This document shows, piece after piece, positions 1 through 6,069 of a stretch of DNA of 8,340 nt (the stretch's first letter is position 1; the number at the start of each line of letters is the position of its first letter). Under the pieces are notes generated by a model, which did no database searches, was not told where the DNA came from, and was given only the letters and a program-made list of their open reading frames with translations. The position numbers and the translations under genes were made by a program. Origin of the DNA: an uncultured Desulfovibrio sp. (GTDB lineage Bacteria; Desulfobacterota; Desulfovibrionia; Desulfovibrionales; Desulfovibrionaceae); the NCBI GenBank assembly GCA_947177085.1, contig CAMWTD010000085.1, positions 1 to 8,340 of the forward strand, given 5' to 3'.

Positions 1-9
1 CACCAGCAC

Positions 10-34
10 CCGTCTTCCGCTTCGCTCCAGACGG
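10..34. other. Weak stem-loop downstream of the last cluster gene
   Basis: CCGTCT (10-15) and AGACGG (29-34) can pair around a 13-base loop. It lies about 55 bases past the spsF-like stop and lacks a T-run in the minus direction, so a terminator function is doubtful. The remainder of 1-87 is relatively AT-rich and shows only short open frames, so it looks intergenic. Confidence 0.25.
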
Positions 35-87
35 ATTTAAGGAATATCTGTCAATGATTTTGGGGAGCCTAACTTGCGAGAAAGCAT

Positions 88-819
88 TTAAACTGTGCCC
101 GCCTCCCCGTCACATGCGTCAATGATCTCCCGCGCGTCCATGGCAGGCGAAAGCGGCAGCAGGGCCAGCCTGCGGAAATCCTCCGCGCTGTCCACGTCCA
201 GCTTGAGCTCCGGGCGGCGCAGCCACGGCTCCTCGGGGTCGAAGGTCGCAATGCGGTAGCTTTGGGCATTGTCCCAGATATAGTTCAGGCAATGCTCGCG
301 CTGCCCGGGAAGCCTGGCCCGCTTGTCCAGTTCGTCGAGCAAATCGCGCGAAAGGATCTCCGCGCCGAGGCCATCGGGCCAGAGATTCTTGCGCGGGATG
401 TGGTTATAGGCGTACTCGCAGCCGCCCTTGCGGTAAAAGTCCACCAGCCGGTCCACGGCGTCGCCCCAGATGCAGGGATTGTCCGCGCAGACGCGCACCA
501 CGAGGCCCGCATCCGCCTGCTTGGCGGCTTGCGCGAAGCGGGCGAGCACGTCCTCTTCCGGGCCGGCCATGACGGGCACGCCCCGGCGCGTGAGATGCTC
601 GAAAAGCACACGGTCGAGCTCCGTATCCGGCACGGCCACGATAAGGCCGTCGAGCCGCCGCGCCCGGCCGAGGCGCTGCGTCACCCAGTCGATGATCGGG
701 AGCCCGCGCAGGCTGAGCAGGGACTTCAGGGGCAGCCTTGTGGAGCCGAGCCTCGCCTGCACGATGGCCACCACCCTGCCGCCCGTTCCCGCCCGGCTTG
801 CGCTTGTGGTTGCGCTCAT
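88..819 (-). CDS. spsF: SpsF-like cytidylyltransferase (sugar nucleotidyltransferase)
   Basis: This 243-residue protein matches the SpsF branch of the cytidylyltransferase superfamily (NeuA/KdsB/SpsF fold). After about 14 low-complexity Ser/Thr/Gly residues, the nucleotide-binding loop reads QARLGSTRLPLK (21-32), close to the family's QARMGSTRLPGK. It is followed by CADNP (111-115, the position of the usual GDCP-type motif), a WPDGLGAEI segment (147-155) and an acidic LDVDSAEDF metal/sugar-binding region (207-215). Family members are cytoplasmic and transfer CMP or a similar nucleotide to sugars for surface glycans; the substrate here is unknown. The start at 819 is supported by an AAGGAGG ribosome site and by an ATGA overlap with the stop of the upstream fusion gene, implying translational coupling. 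It is the last gene of the cluster in the window and ends with TAA at 88-90. The family call is firm; the reaction is inferred. Confidence 0.88.
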   Translation of the reverse strand: MSATTSASRAGTGGRVVAIVQARLGSTRLPLKSLLSLRGLPIIDWVTQRLGRARRLDGLIVAVPDTELDRVLFEHLTRRGVPVMAGPEEDVLARFAQAAKQADAGLVVRVCADNPCIWGDAVDRLVDFYRKGGCEYAYNHIPRKNLWPDGLGAEILSRDLLDELDKRARLPGQREHCLNYIWDNAQSYRIATFDPEEPWLRRPELKLDVDSAEDFRRLALLPLSPAMDAREIIDACDGEAGTV

Positions 820-2462
820 GCGCCCTCCTTTTCAAGCTGGTCTTCCATGAGGCCCACCACGCGGGCCTTGTTGGCCGTGAAGTCGAGCCGGTTCTGCCGC
901 TCCCAGTAGCGGGCGCGCCGCTCCTGCTTGAGCAGGGCCAGAAACACATTGCGGATGCGCGTGTCGTCCACCCTCCCGAGGACGCCCGCGAAGGCGAAGC
1001 CGTTGCGCGGCCTGGCGAAGGTGTGCCGCGCCTCGCGCTCGTGATGGGCCAGCACCATGCCGGGCACGCGCATGTGCGCGAGCTCGTAGACCGTGCGCCC
1101 GGCCGAGCAGATGGCGAGGTCCGCGCCCTCCATCATCCGGCTCATGACGTTGGTGGCCCAGGTGAATTCCAAAAGCGGGTTTTCCAGCGCGCGCACATGG
1201 GCTTCCATCTTTTCCTTGTGCGCGTAGCCGGGCCCGGCCACCACGCGGATGGCGATGCCGTAGGCGCGGCAGATGGGCTCGATGATGTCGAGCACGCGCC
1301 GCGTGGCGTCGTCATGATCCGTGCCGCCGAAAGTCAGAAGCACGGTGCGCGCCTCGGGCCTGAGCGGATTGCGCCGGGCGTTGAGGAATTCGTCCCGCAG
1401 GCAGAAATAGTCCGGCCCGCAGCGCACACGGTCGGTGGAAGCGCCGCTCTCATAGAGGGCGTTGACGACGAGGTCGGCCAGCGCCGCGCCCGGGCCTTCG
1501 TCCTCAAAGTTCACGCAGCGCGCGCCCCCTGCGCGCAGGCGCTCCATATAGGCCGCCTTGGTGTCGAGGATGTCGTTGACCACGAGGTCAGGCCGCAAGC
1601 CGAGCACCGTGTCGGCGAGGTCTTCCTCCCCCTGGCGCACCACGCGGTAATCCTTGCGGGCCACGCTTTCCACGGCGAGCTCGCTCTCGCGCGTGCAGAC
1701 GAAGGTGATCTTGTGGCTCGTGATCTCGTGCGCCAGCATGAGCGCGCGGAAGATGTGGCCCATGCCGATGGCCGGATAGCCGGCCACCACAAAGACCACG
1801 TGCCGCCGCTCCAGCAGGCGCTCGCAGATCCACCAGTCCTGGTAGTTCTGGATCTCGATGGCCCGCTCGTCGAGAAAATACGGGATGACGCGCCCGGGCT
1901 GCCGTTCCGCCGGGGCCGCCCCCGCGCCGCGCAAAAGCGCGAGCCGGAGGATGATGAGCGCGCGGCTCTCCACAAGGTAGCTTTTCTCGCCGTCCTCGCC
2001 GCCCGCGCCTTCCAGCAGGCTCTCCATGGAGTCTCCGTGCTCGCGCCAGATGCGCTGGCGCACGCTGCGCACGGTGACGAGGCTGTCCGCGCCGGCCTCG
2101 CGGTAGCGCCGCCAGGCGTCCTCCATGTCCACCCAGGTGAGCAGCGGGCAGGAGGCGCGCAGGATAAGGCAATGCTCGTACTCGCGGGCCAGGCTTTCGA
2201 GCAGGCCGCGCATCTCGGCCACGATGTCAAGGCTCGTGAAGCGCAGGTCGCGGTTCCAGGCGTGGCGCACGCCCGCGCGCTCGCAGATGAGCGAGATCTC
2301 CTGGCTGTCGGTGAGGACAACGATGTCCTCGCCCGGCGCGCAGGCCCGCGCCGTGTTGATGGCCCGCTCCATGAGCGTCACCCCGGCCAGCCTTTTCACA
2401 AGCTGGTCCGGGATGACCGCGTTTTTCTTGATGGCCGGGATGACGATGCAGCGCTCTTTCAT
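816..2462 (-). CDS. Bifunctional NeuA-like cytidylyltransferase / PseG (SpsG)-like fusion protein
   Basis: This 548-residue protein has two domains. Residues 1 to about 218 resemble CMP-sugar synthetases (NeuA family): an opening IPAIKKN strand-loop, VLTDSQEI (49-56), RASCPLLTWVDMEDAW (102-117, the LRPTSPLR..DI region) and a closing IEIQNYQDWWICERLL segment (202-217). Residues 221 to about 545 resemble PseG/SpsG, a GT-B-fold UDP-sugar hydrolase or glycosyltransferase. This half shows the GMGHIFRA motif (233-240, with His236 at the PseG catalytic-His position), LTFGGTD (376-382) and ICSAGRTVYELA (451-462, the UDP-binding SAGG.T.E motif with Arg replacing the second Gly). In pseudaminic acid synthesis PseG removes UDP before condensation and PseF later adds CMP, so such a fusion could serve two steps of one pathway. 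The first loop lacks the usual G-S-K/R signature, so activity of the N-terminal domain is uncertain. No Shine-Dalgarno precedes the start, but the family-like MKERCIVIPA opening fits it. Confidence 0.88.
   Translation of the reverse strand: MKERCIVIPAIKKNAVIPDQLVKRLAGVTLMERAINTARACAPGEDIVVLTDSQEISLICERAGVRHAWNRDLRFTSLDIVAEMRGLLESLAREYEHCLILRASCPLLTWVDMEDAWRRYREAGADSLVTVRSVRQRIWREHGDSMESLLEGAGGEDGEKSYLVESRALIILRLALLRGAGAAPAERQPGRVIPYFLDERAIEIQNYQDWWICERLLERRHVVFVVAGYPAIGMGHIFRALMLAHEITSHKITFVCTRESELAVESVARKDYRVVRQGEEDLADTVLGLRPDLVVNDILDTKAAYMERLRAGGARCVNFEDEGPGAALADLVVNALYESGASTDRVRCGPDYFCLRDEFLNARRNPLRPEARTVLLTFGGTDHDDATRRVLDIIEPICRAYGIAIRVVAGPGYAHKEKMEAHVRALENPLLEFTWATNVMSRMMEGADLAICSAGRTVYELAHMRVPGMVLAHHEREARHTFARPRNGFAFAGVLGRVDDTRIRNVFLALLKQERRARYWERQNRLDFTANKARVVGLMEDQLEKEGA
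824..830 (-). promoter_or_regulatory. Strong ribosome binding site of the spsF-like gene
   Basis: AAGGAGG on the minus strand lies 4 bases before the ATG at 819, inside the end of the upstream fusion gene. It fixes the start and provides independent ribosome loading despite the ATGA overlap. Confidence 0.8.
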
Positions 2463-2480
2463 GCCGGGTGGGTGGGCCGC
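2463..2480 (-). other. SD-less 18-base junction between the aminotransferase and fusion genes
   Basis: Between the TGA of the aminotransferase and the ATG of the NeuA-PseG fusion are 18 bases rich in C (minus strand GCGGCCCACCCACCCGGC). They contain no purine-rich ribosome site. Because 18 is a multiple of three, both genes share one reading frame and are separated only by that TGA and six sense codons. Translation of the fusion probably depends on reinitiation after the aminotransferase stop. Confidence 0.7.
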
Positions 2481-3668
2481 TCAGTCCATGGCCGCCAGCA
2501 CTTCCCGCGCCGAGGCGAGCATGTAGTCGAGCTCGGCGTCGCTCATCCAGTGCTGGAAGGGGAAGGAGACCATGGCGTCAAAGAAGGTGTCGGCCTCGGG
2601 GCAGTGGGCCTCGCCGAAGCCGAGGCGGCGGTAAAAGTCGTACCTGTCGAGGGGGATATACTGCACCACGCACTTGATGCCCTTTTCGTTGTGCATGGCG
2701 CGGATGAAGCGGTCGCGCGCCTCCGGCCCCCTGGTCATGCGCGCCACGAGCAGGTGATAGTTGTGGCGGCGCGTCTCCACGCGGTGGAACTGGAGCTGCG
2801 GAAAGTCGGCGAGGCCGTCGATGAAGCGCAGGGCGCGGGCCCGCTTTTCGTCGTTGATGCTGTCGATGCGCTTCAAAAGCTGGATGCCGAGCGCGCATTC
2901 CACCTCGCCGAGGCAGTAGTTGGAGGGCATGAGCATGTCGTCGCCCAGGGTGGGGATGTCCACATTGCCCATGGCCGGCTTCCAGTAGTCGGGCCGCTCG
3001 AAGGCATAGGCGCAGTGGCCGTTGTGCCTGAGCGCGGGCACGATGGCCGCGGCCTCCGGGTCGGCCACATAGAGCATGCCGCCCTCGCCGAGGGTGGTGA
3101 GGTTCTTGTGCGAATGGAAGGAGAAAATGGCCATGTCGCCGAAGCTGCCCGCCTTTTGCCCGGCCACCTCCGCGCCGATGGCCTGGGCCGCGTCCTCGAT
3201 GCAGATGAGGCCGCGCTCGCGGCAGAGGGCCATGATCTCCGGCATGTCGGCCACATAGCCATAGAGGTGCACCACCACCACGGCTTTCGTGCGCGGGGTG
3301 AGGGCTTTCTCGATGGTTTCGGCCGTGACCACGCGGGTGAGCGGGTCGATATCCGCCCAGACCGGCGTCGCGCCCTTCTTGAGATAGGGGTAGGCCGAGG
3401 CCGTGAAGGTGTGCGAGGGGATGACCACCTCGTCCCCGGGCTTGAACCGGCAAAGCTGGGCCGACATTTCCAGCGCCGCGCAGCCGTTCATGGTGGTGAA
3501 GCAGGTTCCTTCGGGCACGCCCTGGTAGCGGGCGAAGGCAGCCTCGAATTCGCGCATGTAGTGCCCCTGGGTGAGGGGGTCGGCATGGCGCATGGCCTCC
3601 ACCACGGCCGCGATCTCGTCCTCGGTGTAGCGGATGGCGCGGCCGCTGAAATTGATTTTTGGCTCCAT
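2481..3668 (-). CDS. DegT/DnrJ/EryC1/StrS-family PLP-dependent sugar aminotransferase
   Basis: This 395-residue protein is a fold-type I PLP enzyme of the sugar aminotransferase class, of normal length and complete. Visible signatures are NGCAALEMSAQL (61-72, cofactor phosphate region), GDEVVIPSHTFTASA (78-92), the cofactor-binding acid in IEDAAQAIGA (157-166, Asp159) and FSFHSHKNLTTLGEGG (182-197), where Lys188 is the expected Schiff-base lysine. The C-terminal part has RRHNYHLLVARM and VVQYIPLDRYD segments. These enzymes transfer an amino group, usually from glutamate, to a keto- or aldehydo-sugar in the cytoplasm. Next to a KdnB-like dehydrogenase the natural guess is amination of the aldehyde that enzyme makes, but from memory the sequence does not closely resemble KdnA, so no symbol is given. 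The start has an AAAGGGAG ribosome site about 7 bases upstream. The 158-base gap to the WcbI-like gene holds no promoter that I find convincing. Confidence 0.93.
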   Translation of the reverse strand: MEPKINFSGRAIRYTEDEIAAVVEAMRHADPLTQGHYMREFEAAFARYQGVPEGTCFTTMNGCAALEMSAQLCRFKPGDEVVIPSHTFTASAYPYLKKGATPVWADIDPLTRVVTAETIEKALTPRTKAVVVVHLYGYVADMPEIMALCRERGLICIEDAAQAIGAEVAGQKAGSFGDMAIFSFHSHKNLTTLGEGGMLYVADPEAAAIVPALRHNGHCAYAFERPDYWKPAMGNVDIPTLGDDMLMPSNYCLGEVECALGIQLLKRIDSINDEKRARALRFIDGLADFPQLQFHRVETRRHNYHLLVARMTRGPEARDRFIRAMHNEKGIKCVVQYIPLDRYDFYRRLGFGEAHCPEADTFFDAMVSFPFQHWMSDAELDYMLASAREVLAAMD

Positions 3669-3826
3669 GAAGTTCTCCCTTTGCGGACGGAAGCCCCGTG
3701 CCTGTTGCCCGTGTGAAGCTGGGATGTCGTTATGGTTTCGCGGTGGAACTGTGCCTGCGCTCCGGAGGGGACAGCGGAATACTGTGACCCGCCCCCCAAA
3801 CCTTTCAAATCAAAATCCTGATTCCT

Positions 3827-4858
3827 TCAGCGCCCCTCTGCCCTTCGCGTCGCGGCCGCCAGCGCGGCCCGGAACGTCTGCGGATGGAGGTCGTACCAGT
3901 TGTACCAGGCGAGCGCCATGCTGGCGAGGTCCACCTCGACGCCCGCCACGCGGAAGTTCTCCCGCCCGGGAAAGGCAAAGAGCCGGTGATGCCGCGTGAT
4001 GATGGGCCAGCGGTTGAAGCCGAAGCTCCATGCGGGCGCGCCCGCTTCCGGGGCCCCGGCCCCAGTGCTTCCCTCGCCCTTCCCGGCCCCGGCGTCAAGG
4101 GGCGGCTGAGGCCCGTCCGGCGGAGCGGCCCCGGGCGGCCCTCCCGTCCAGCCCACGCGGGAAAGCAGCGCCGCGCGCCTGGCTTCCGCCGTGCCCAGTT
4201 CCCGCAGGATGCCGTCCAGCATGACGGCCATGAGCCGTTCCGCCGGGTGGTTCCAGGTATAGAAGAGCGGCTCCCGGGCGTACCACTGGCGCGCCACGTC
4301 GAGCGTGCCGACGTGAAGCCCCTGTTCGCGGCGCGCATAGGTCTCCCAGGTGCGGGTAAGCGCATGCGCCACCGCGCGCTCCCGGAAGAGCGGATGCGCG
4401 GGATAGAGGGCCGCGGCCTCCTCCGGCGGCGTGCCCGCGGCCTTGCAGAGCACGAGGATGCGGCTGTGCCAGTCAAAGGGCCGGGCCACGCGCTCGGGCT
4501 CGCGCGGGGGGCCGATGGCGAGCACATCGGGAAAATAGGCCTCGAAATTGGGCGCGGCCACGAGCCGCAGCCTGTCGCCCAGGCGCGGGGCAAGCGCCTC
4601 GGTATTGCAGGGGCCGTAGTTGAAAAGCGGCTGGCTGAACACCAGGTCGCAAGCCTCGGCCTGGGCCGCCAGCGCGGCCAACGCTCCCCCGGGGTCGGGC
4701 CCTGTGGCCGCCTGGTGGACGGGCGTTGCGCGCAGCACGCGCCAGCCGTGGCCCTCGCCCCGCGCCGCGGCCCCGGACGCCTGGGGCCCGGCCGAGGCCA
4801 TGAGCAGGCCCTCGAGCCGCTGGGCCACGCAGTTGCCGAGGAGCATCAGGGTCGGCAT
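3827..4858 (-). CDS. WcbI-like polysaccharide biosynthesis protein
   Basis: This 343-residue protein resembles the WcbI family of capsule/polysaccharide biosynthesis enzymes. It opens with LMLLGNCVAQRLEGLL (4-19), the family-type GNC motif at the first beta strand. It continues with DLVFSQPLFNYGP (71-83), APNFEAYFPDVLAIG (102-116, like the P-x-x...PD segment of the family) and FYTWNHPAERLMAVML (199-214, with His204). WcbI adopts an SGNH-like fold that binds coenzyme A and is thought to act in acetylation of capsule sugars, so a decorating acyltransferase role fits this glycan cluster but is inferred. Residues 236-275 form a Pro/Gly/Ala-rich, probably disordered insert before an aromatic C-terminal part (WSFGFNRWPI, LAWYNWYDLHP). 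The start has a GGGGAGG-type ribosome site, and the gene lies 33 bases after the dehydrogenase, so the two are probably cotranscribed. No signal peptide or membrane helix is seen. Confidence 0.72.
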   Translation of the reverse strand: MPTLMLLGNCVAQRLEGLLMASAGPQASGAAARGEGHGWRVLRATPVHQAATGPDPGGALAALAAQAEACDLVFSQPLFNYGPCNTEALAPRLGDRLRLVAAPNFEAYFPDVLAIGPPREPERVARPFDWHSRILVLCKAAGTPPEEAAALYPAHPLFRERAVAHALTRTWETYARREQGLHVGTLDVARQWYAREPLFYTWNHPAERLMAVMLDGILRELGTAEARRAALLSRVGWTGGPPGAAPPDGPQPPLDAGAGKGEGSTGAGAPEAGAPAWSFGFNRWPIITRHHRLFAFPGRENFRVAGVEVDLASMALAWYNWYDLHPQTFRAALAAATRRAEGR

Positions 4859-4891
4859 TGTCCCCCTCCCCGCGCCTGAAGGCTGCCGTCC

Positions 4892-5974
4892 CTACATGCG
4901 CTTGAAGCGCTCGATGACGTTTTCGCGCGTGAGTATCTCGCGGTAGTTGGGCCCGAGCTTGTTGATGAGCGGCTTTTCGTGGACGATGCTCGCCTCATAG
5001 AGGGCGTTGTACTGCTCGTCCGTGAGGTTCTTGCAGATGCCGGTGGGCAGGTCGATCTTCTGCCGGGCCATCATTTCGCGGAAAACCTTGTAGGGCTCGG
5101 GATAGATGTCCTCCAGCACGGAGAGCGCGTAGCAGTTGGCGATGCCGTGGTGCATATGCAGGACCATGCTGAGCCCCGCCGAGAGCGGATGCACCACGCC
5201 CACGAAGCCCGCGGCCATGCCGCCGAGATAGGAGGCGATCATCAGAAGTTCGCGGTTGTGGTCGCTCATCATGTCTTCGGAAAGGAAGACGCGCTTGCAG
5301 AGGTCGATGGCCTTTTCGGAGAGCGAGTCCACCACGGTGTTGCGGTAGGCCCCGTCCAGGCTCTCGAAGCAGTGCATGAAGGTGTCGATGCCGGTGTAGA
5401 AATACTGGTTGCGCGGCACGGTGGCGGTGAGGCGCGGATCCAGCAGCACCTGGTCGAACATGGTGTAGTCGCTGTTCATGCCCAGCTTCAGGTTTTTCTC
5501 CTCGTTGCAGATGATGCCCGTGCGCGAGGTCTCGGAGCCGGTGCCCGAAATGGTGGGCACGGCCACCTTGTAGGGCGCGGGGTTCTTTACGAGCTCCCAG
5601 CCCTGGTAGTCCGCGGCCTTGCCCGGATTGGCGAGCAGGTTGCCCACGCACTTGCAGGTGTCCATGGTGGAGCCGCCGCCGAAGGCAAGCAGGGCGCAGG
5701 GCTTGCGGCCCTGAAGAAAGGCCTTCACGCGGTCGGCGTAGCCGTCCACGCTGTCGGTGGTGGGCTCCTCGGTGGTGTCCACATAGACCACGTCGTCCCA
5801 CTCGAGGATGGGGAGCTGCTCGCGGAAATTGGTGTTCTCGAAATAATGGTCGAGGAACCAGACGGCCGGGGCGCCGGGCATGGCCTCGCGGCGCGATGCC
5901 AGGATGTCCTGAAGCTGGGCGAGCGCGCCGTCGCCGATCATATAGTAGCCCACGTTCTTGGCGTTGCGATACAT
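4892..5974 (-). CDS. kdnB: Iron-containing alcohol dehydrogenase, KdnB-like (3-deoxy-octulosonate 8-oxidase family)
   Basis: This 360-residue protein is a group III, metal-dependent alcohol dehydrogenase. The NAD(P)-binding loop is FGGGSTMD (98-105), followed by PTISGTGSETSRT (140-152). The expected metal ligands are all present: Asp197 and His201 in GIDTFMH, His262 in VVHPLSAG, and His276 in HHGIANC, with the usual 14-residue spacing between the last two. Segments YQGWELVKNP (123-132) and KLGMNSDYTMFDQVLLDP (163-180) recall, from memory, Shewanella KdnB, which oxidises C8 of Kdo so that KdnA can install an amino group. Substrate identity is inferred; another primary sugar alcohol is possible. 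The reading frame stays open far upstream into the transporter gene, but the start at 5974 is chosen because an AAGGAGAGG ribosome site lies at 5981-5989 and MYRNAKNVGYY is a normal family N-terminus. It heads the glycan cluster. Confidence 0.87.
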   Translation of the reverse strand: MYRNAKNVGYYMIGDGALAQLQDILASRREAMPGAPAVWFLDHYFENTNFREQLPILEWDDVVYVDTTEEPTTDSVDGYADRVKAFLQGRKPCALLAFGGGSTMDTCKCVGNLLANPGKAADYQGWELVKNPAPYKVAVPTISGTGSETSRTGIICNEEKNLKLGMNSDYTMFDQVLLDPRLTATVPRNQYFYTGIDTFMHCFESLDGAYRNTVVDSLSEKAIDLCKRVFLSEDMMSDHNRELLMIASYLGGMAAGFVGVVHPLSAGLSMVLHMHHGIANCYALSVLEDIYPEPYKVFREMMARQKIDLPTGICKNLTDEQYNALYEASIVHEKPLINKLGPNYREILTRENVIERFKRM

Positions 5975-5980
5975 GGATGA

Positions 5981-5989
5981 CCTCTCCTT
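5981..5989 (-). promoter_or_regulatory. Ribosome binding site that fixes the dehydrogenase start
   Basis: On the minus strand this reads AAGGAGAGG, ending 6 bases before the ATG at 5974. It decides between this start and the much longer open frame that runs on upstream through the transporter gene. Confidence 0.8.
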
Positions 5990-5992
5990 ACA

Positions 5993-6017
5993 GGCCCCAT
6001 AGCTGTGTTTGGGGGCC
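5993..6017 (-). promoter_or_regulatory. Hairpin in the leader of the dehydrogenase gene
   Basis: GGCCCC (5993-5998) and GGGGCC (6012-6017) form a perfect 6-bp GC stem around a 13-base loop, ending 3 bases upstream of the ribosome site. It could affect translation or mRNA stability, or mark the 3' end of the upstream transporter transcript. No T-run follows, so it is not a classic terminator. Confidence 0.4.
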
Positions 6018-6032
6018 CGGTGTCCTTGGCCG

Positions 6033-6061
6033 AACATACGGCATGGGAGGGCGGCAGGCAA
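6033..6061 (-). promoter_or_regulatory. Candidate sigma70 promoter for the glycan cluster
   Basis: On the minus strand TTGCCT (6061-6056) and TATGTT (6038-6033) are separated by exactly 17 bases. Each matches 4 of 6 consensus positions. Transcription would begin near 6026, giving a leader of roughly 52 nt that contains the 5993-6017 hairpin. It lies just past the stop of the transporter gene, where a promoter for the five-gene cluster would be expected. The call rests on pattern only. Confidence 0.4.
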
Positions 6062-6069
6062 GCGGCCGT

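Noticed and set aside
49..54. A minus-strand TTGACA after the last gene as a -35 box for a gene beyond the left edge
   Set aside because: There is no acceptable -10 box 16-18 bases downstream.
3682..3702. A sigma54-like -24/-12 element ahead of the aminotransferase (minus strand GGCACG, four bases, TTCC)
   Set aside because: The -12 element requires GC where this has CC, and it would sit almost on the ribosome site.
738..3716. A plus-strand open frame of 992 codons lying opposite the aminotransferase, the fusion and part of the SpsF gene
   Set aside because: It is antisense to genes with clear family motifs and its product is His/Ala/Val/Gly-rich with no recognisable domain. It stays open across two genes because they share a frame and the GC-rich codon use rarely creates reverse stops.
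3884..4879. Plus-strand open frame of 331 codons
   Set aside because: It is the antisense shadow of the WcbI-like gene, with a Gly/Ala/Arg-rich composition and no domain motif.
4979..5980. Plus-strand open frame of 333 codons
   Set aside because: It is antisense to the KdnB-like dehydrogenase, which has all its catalytic motifs.
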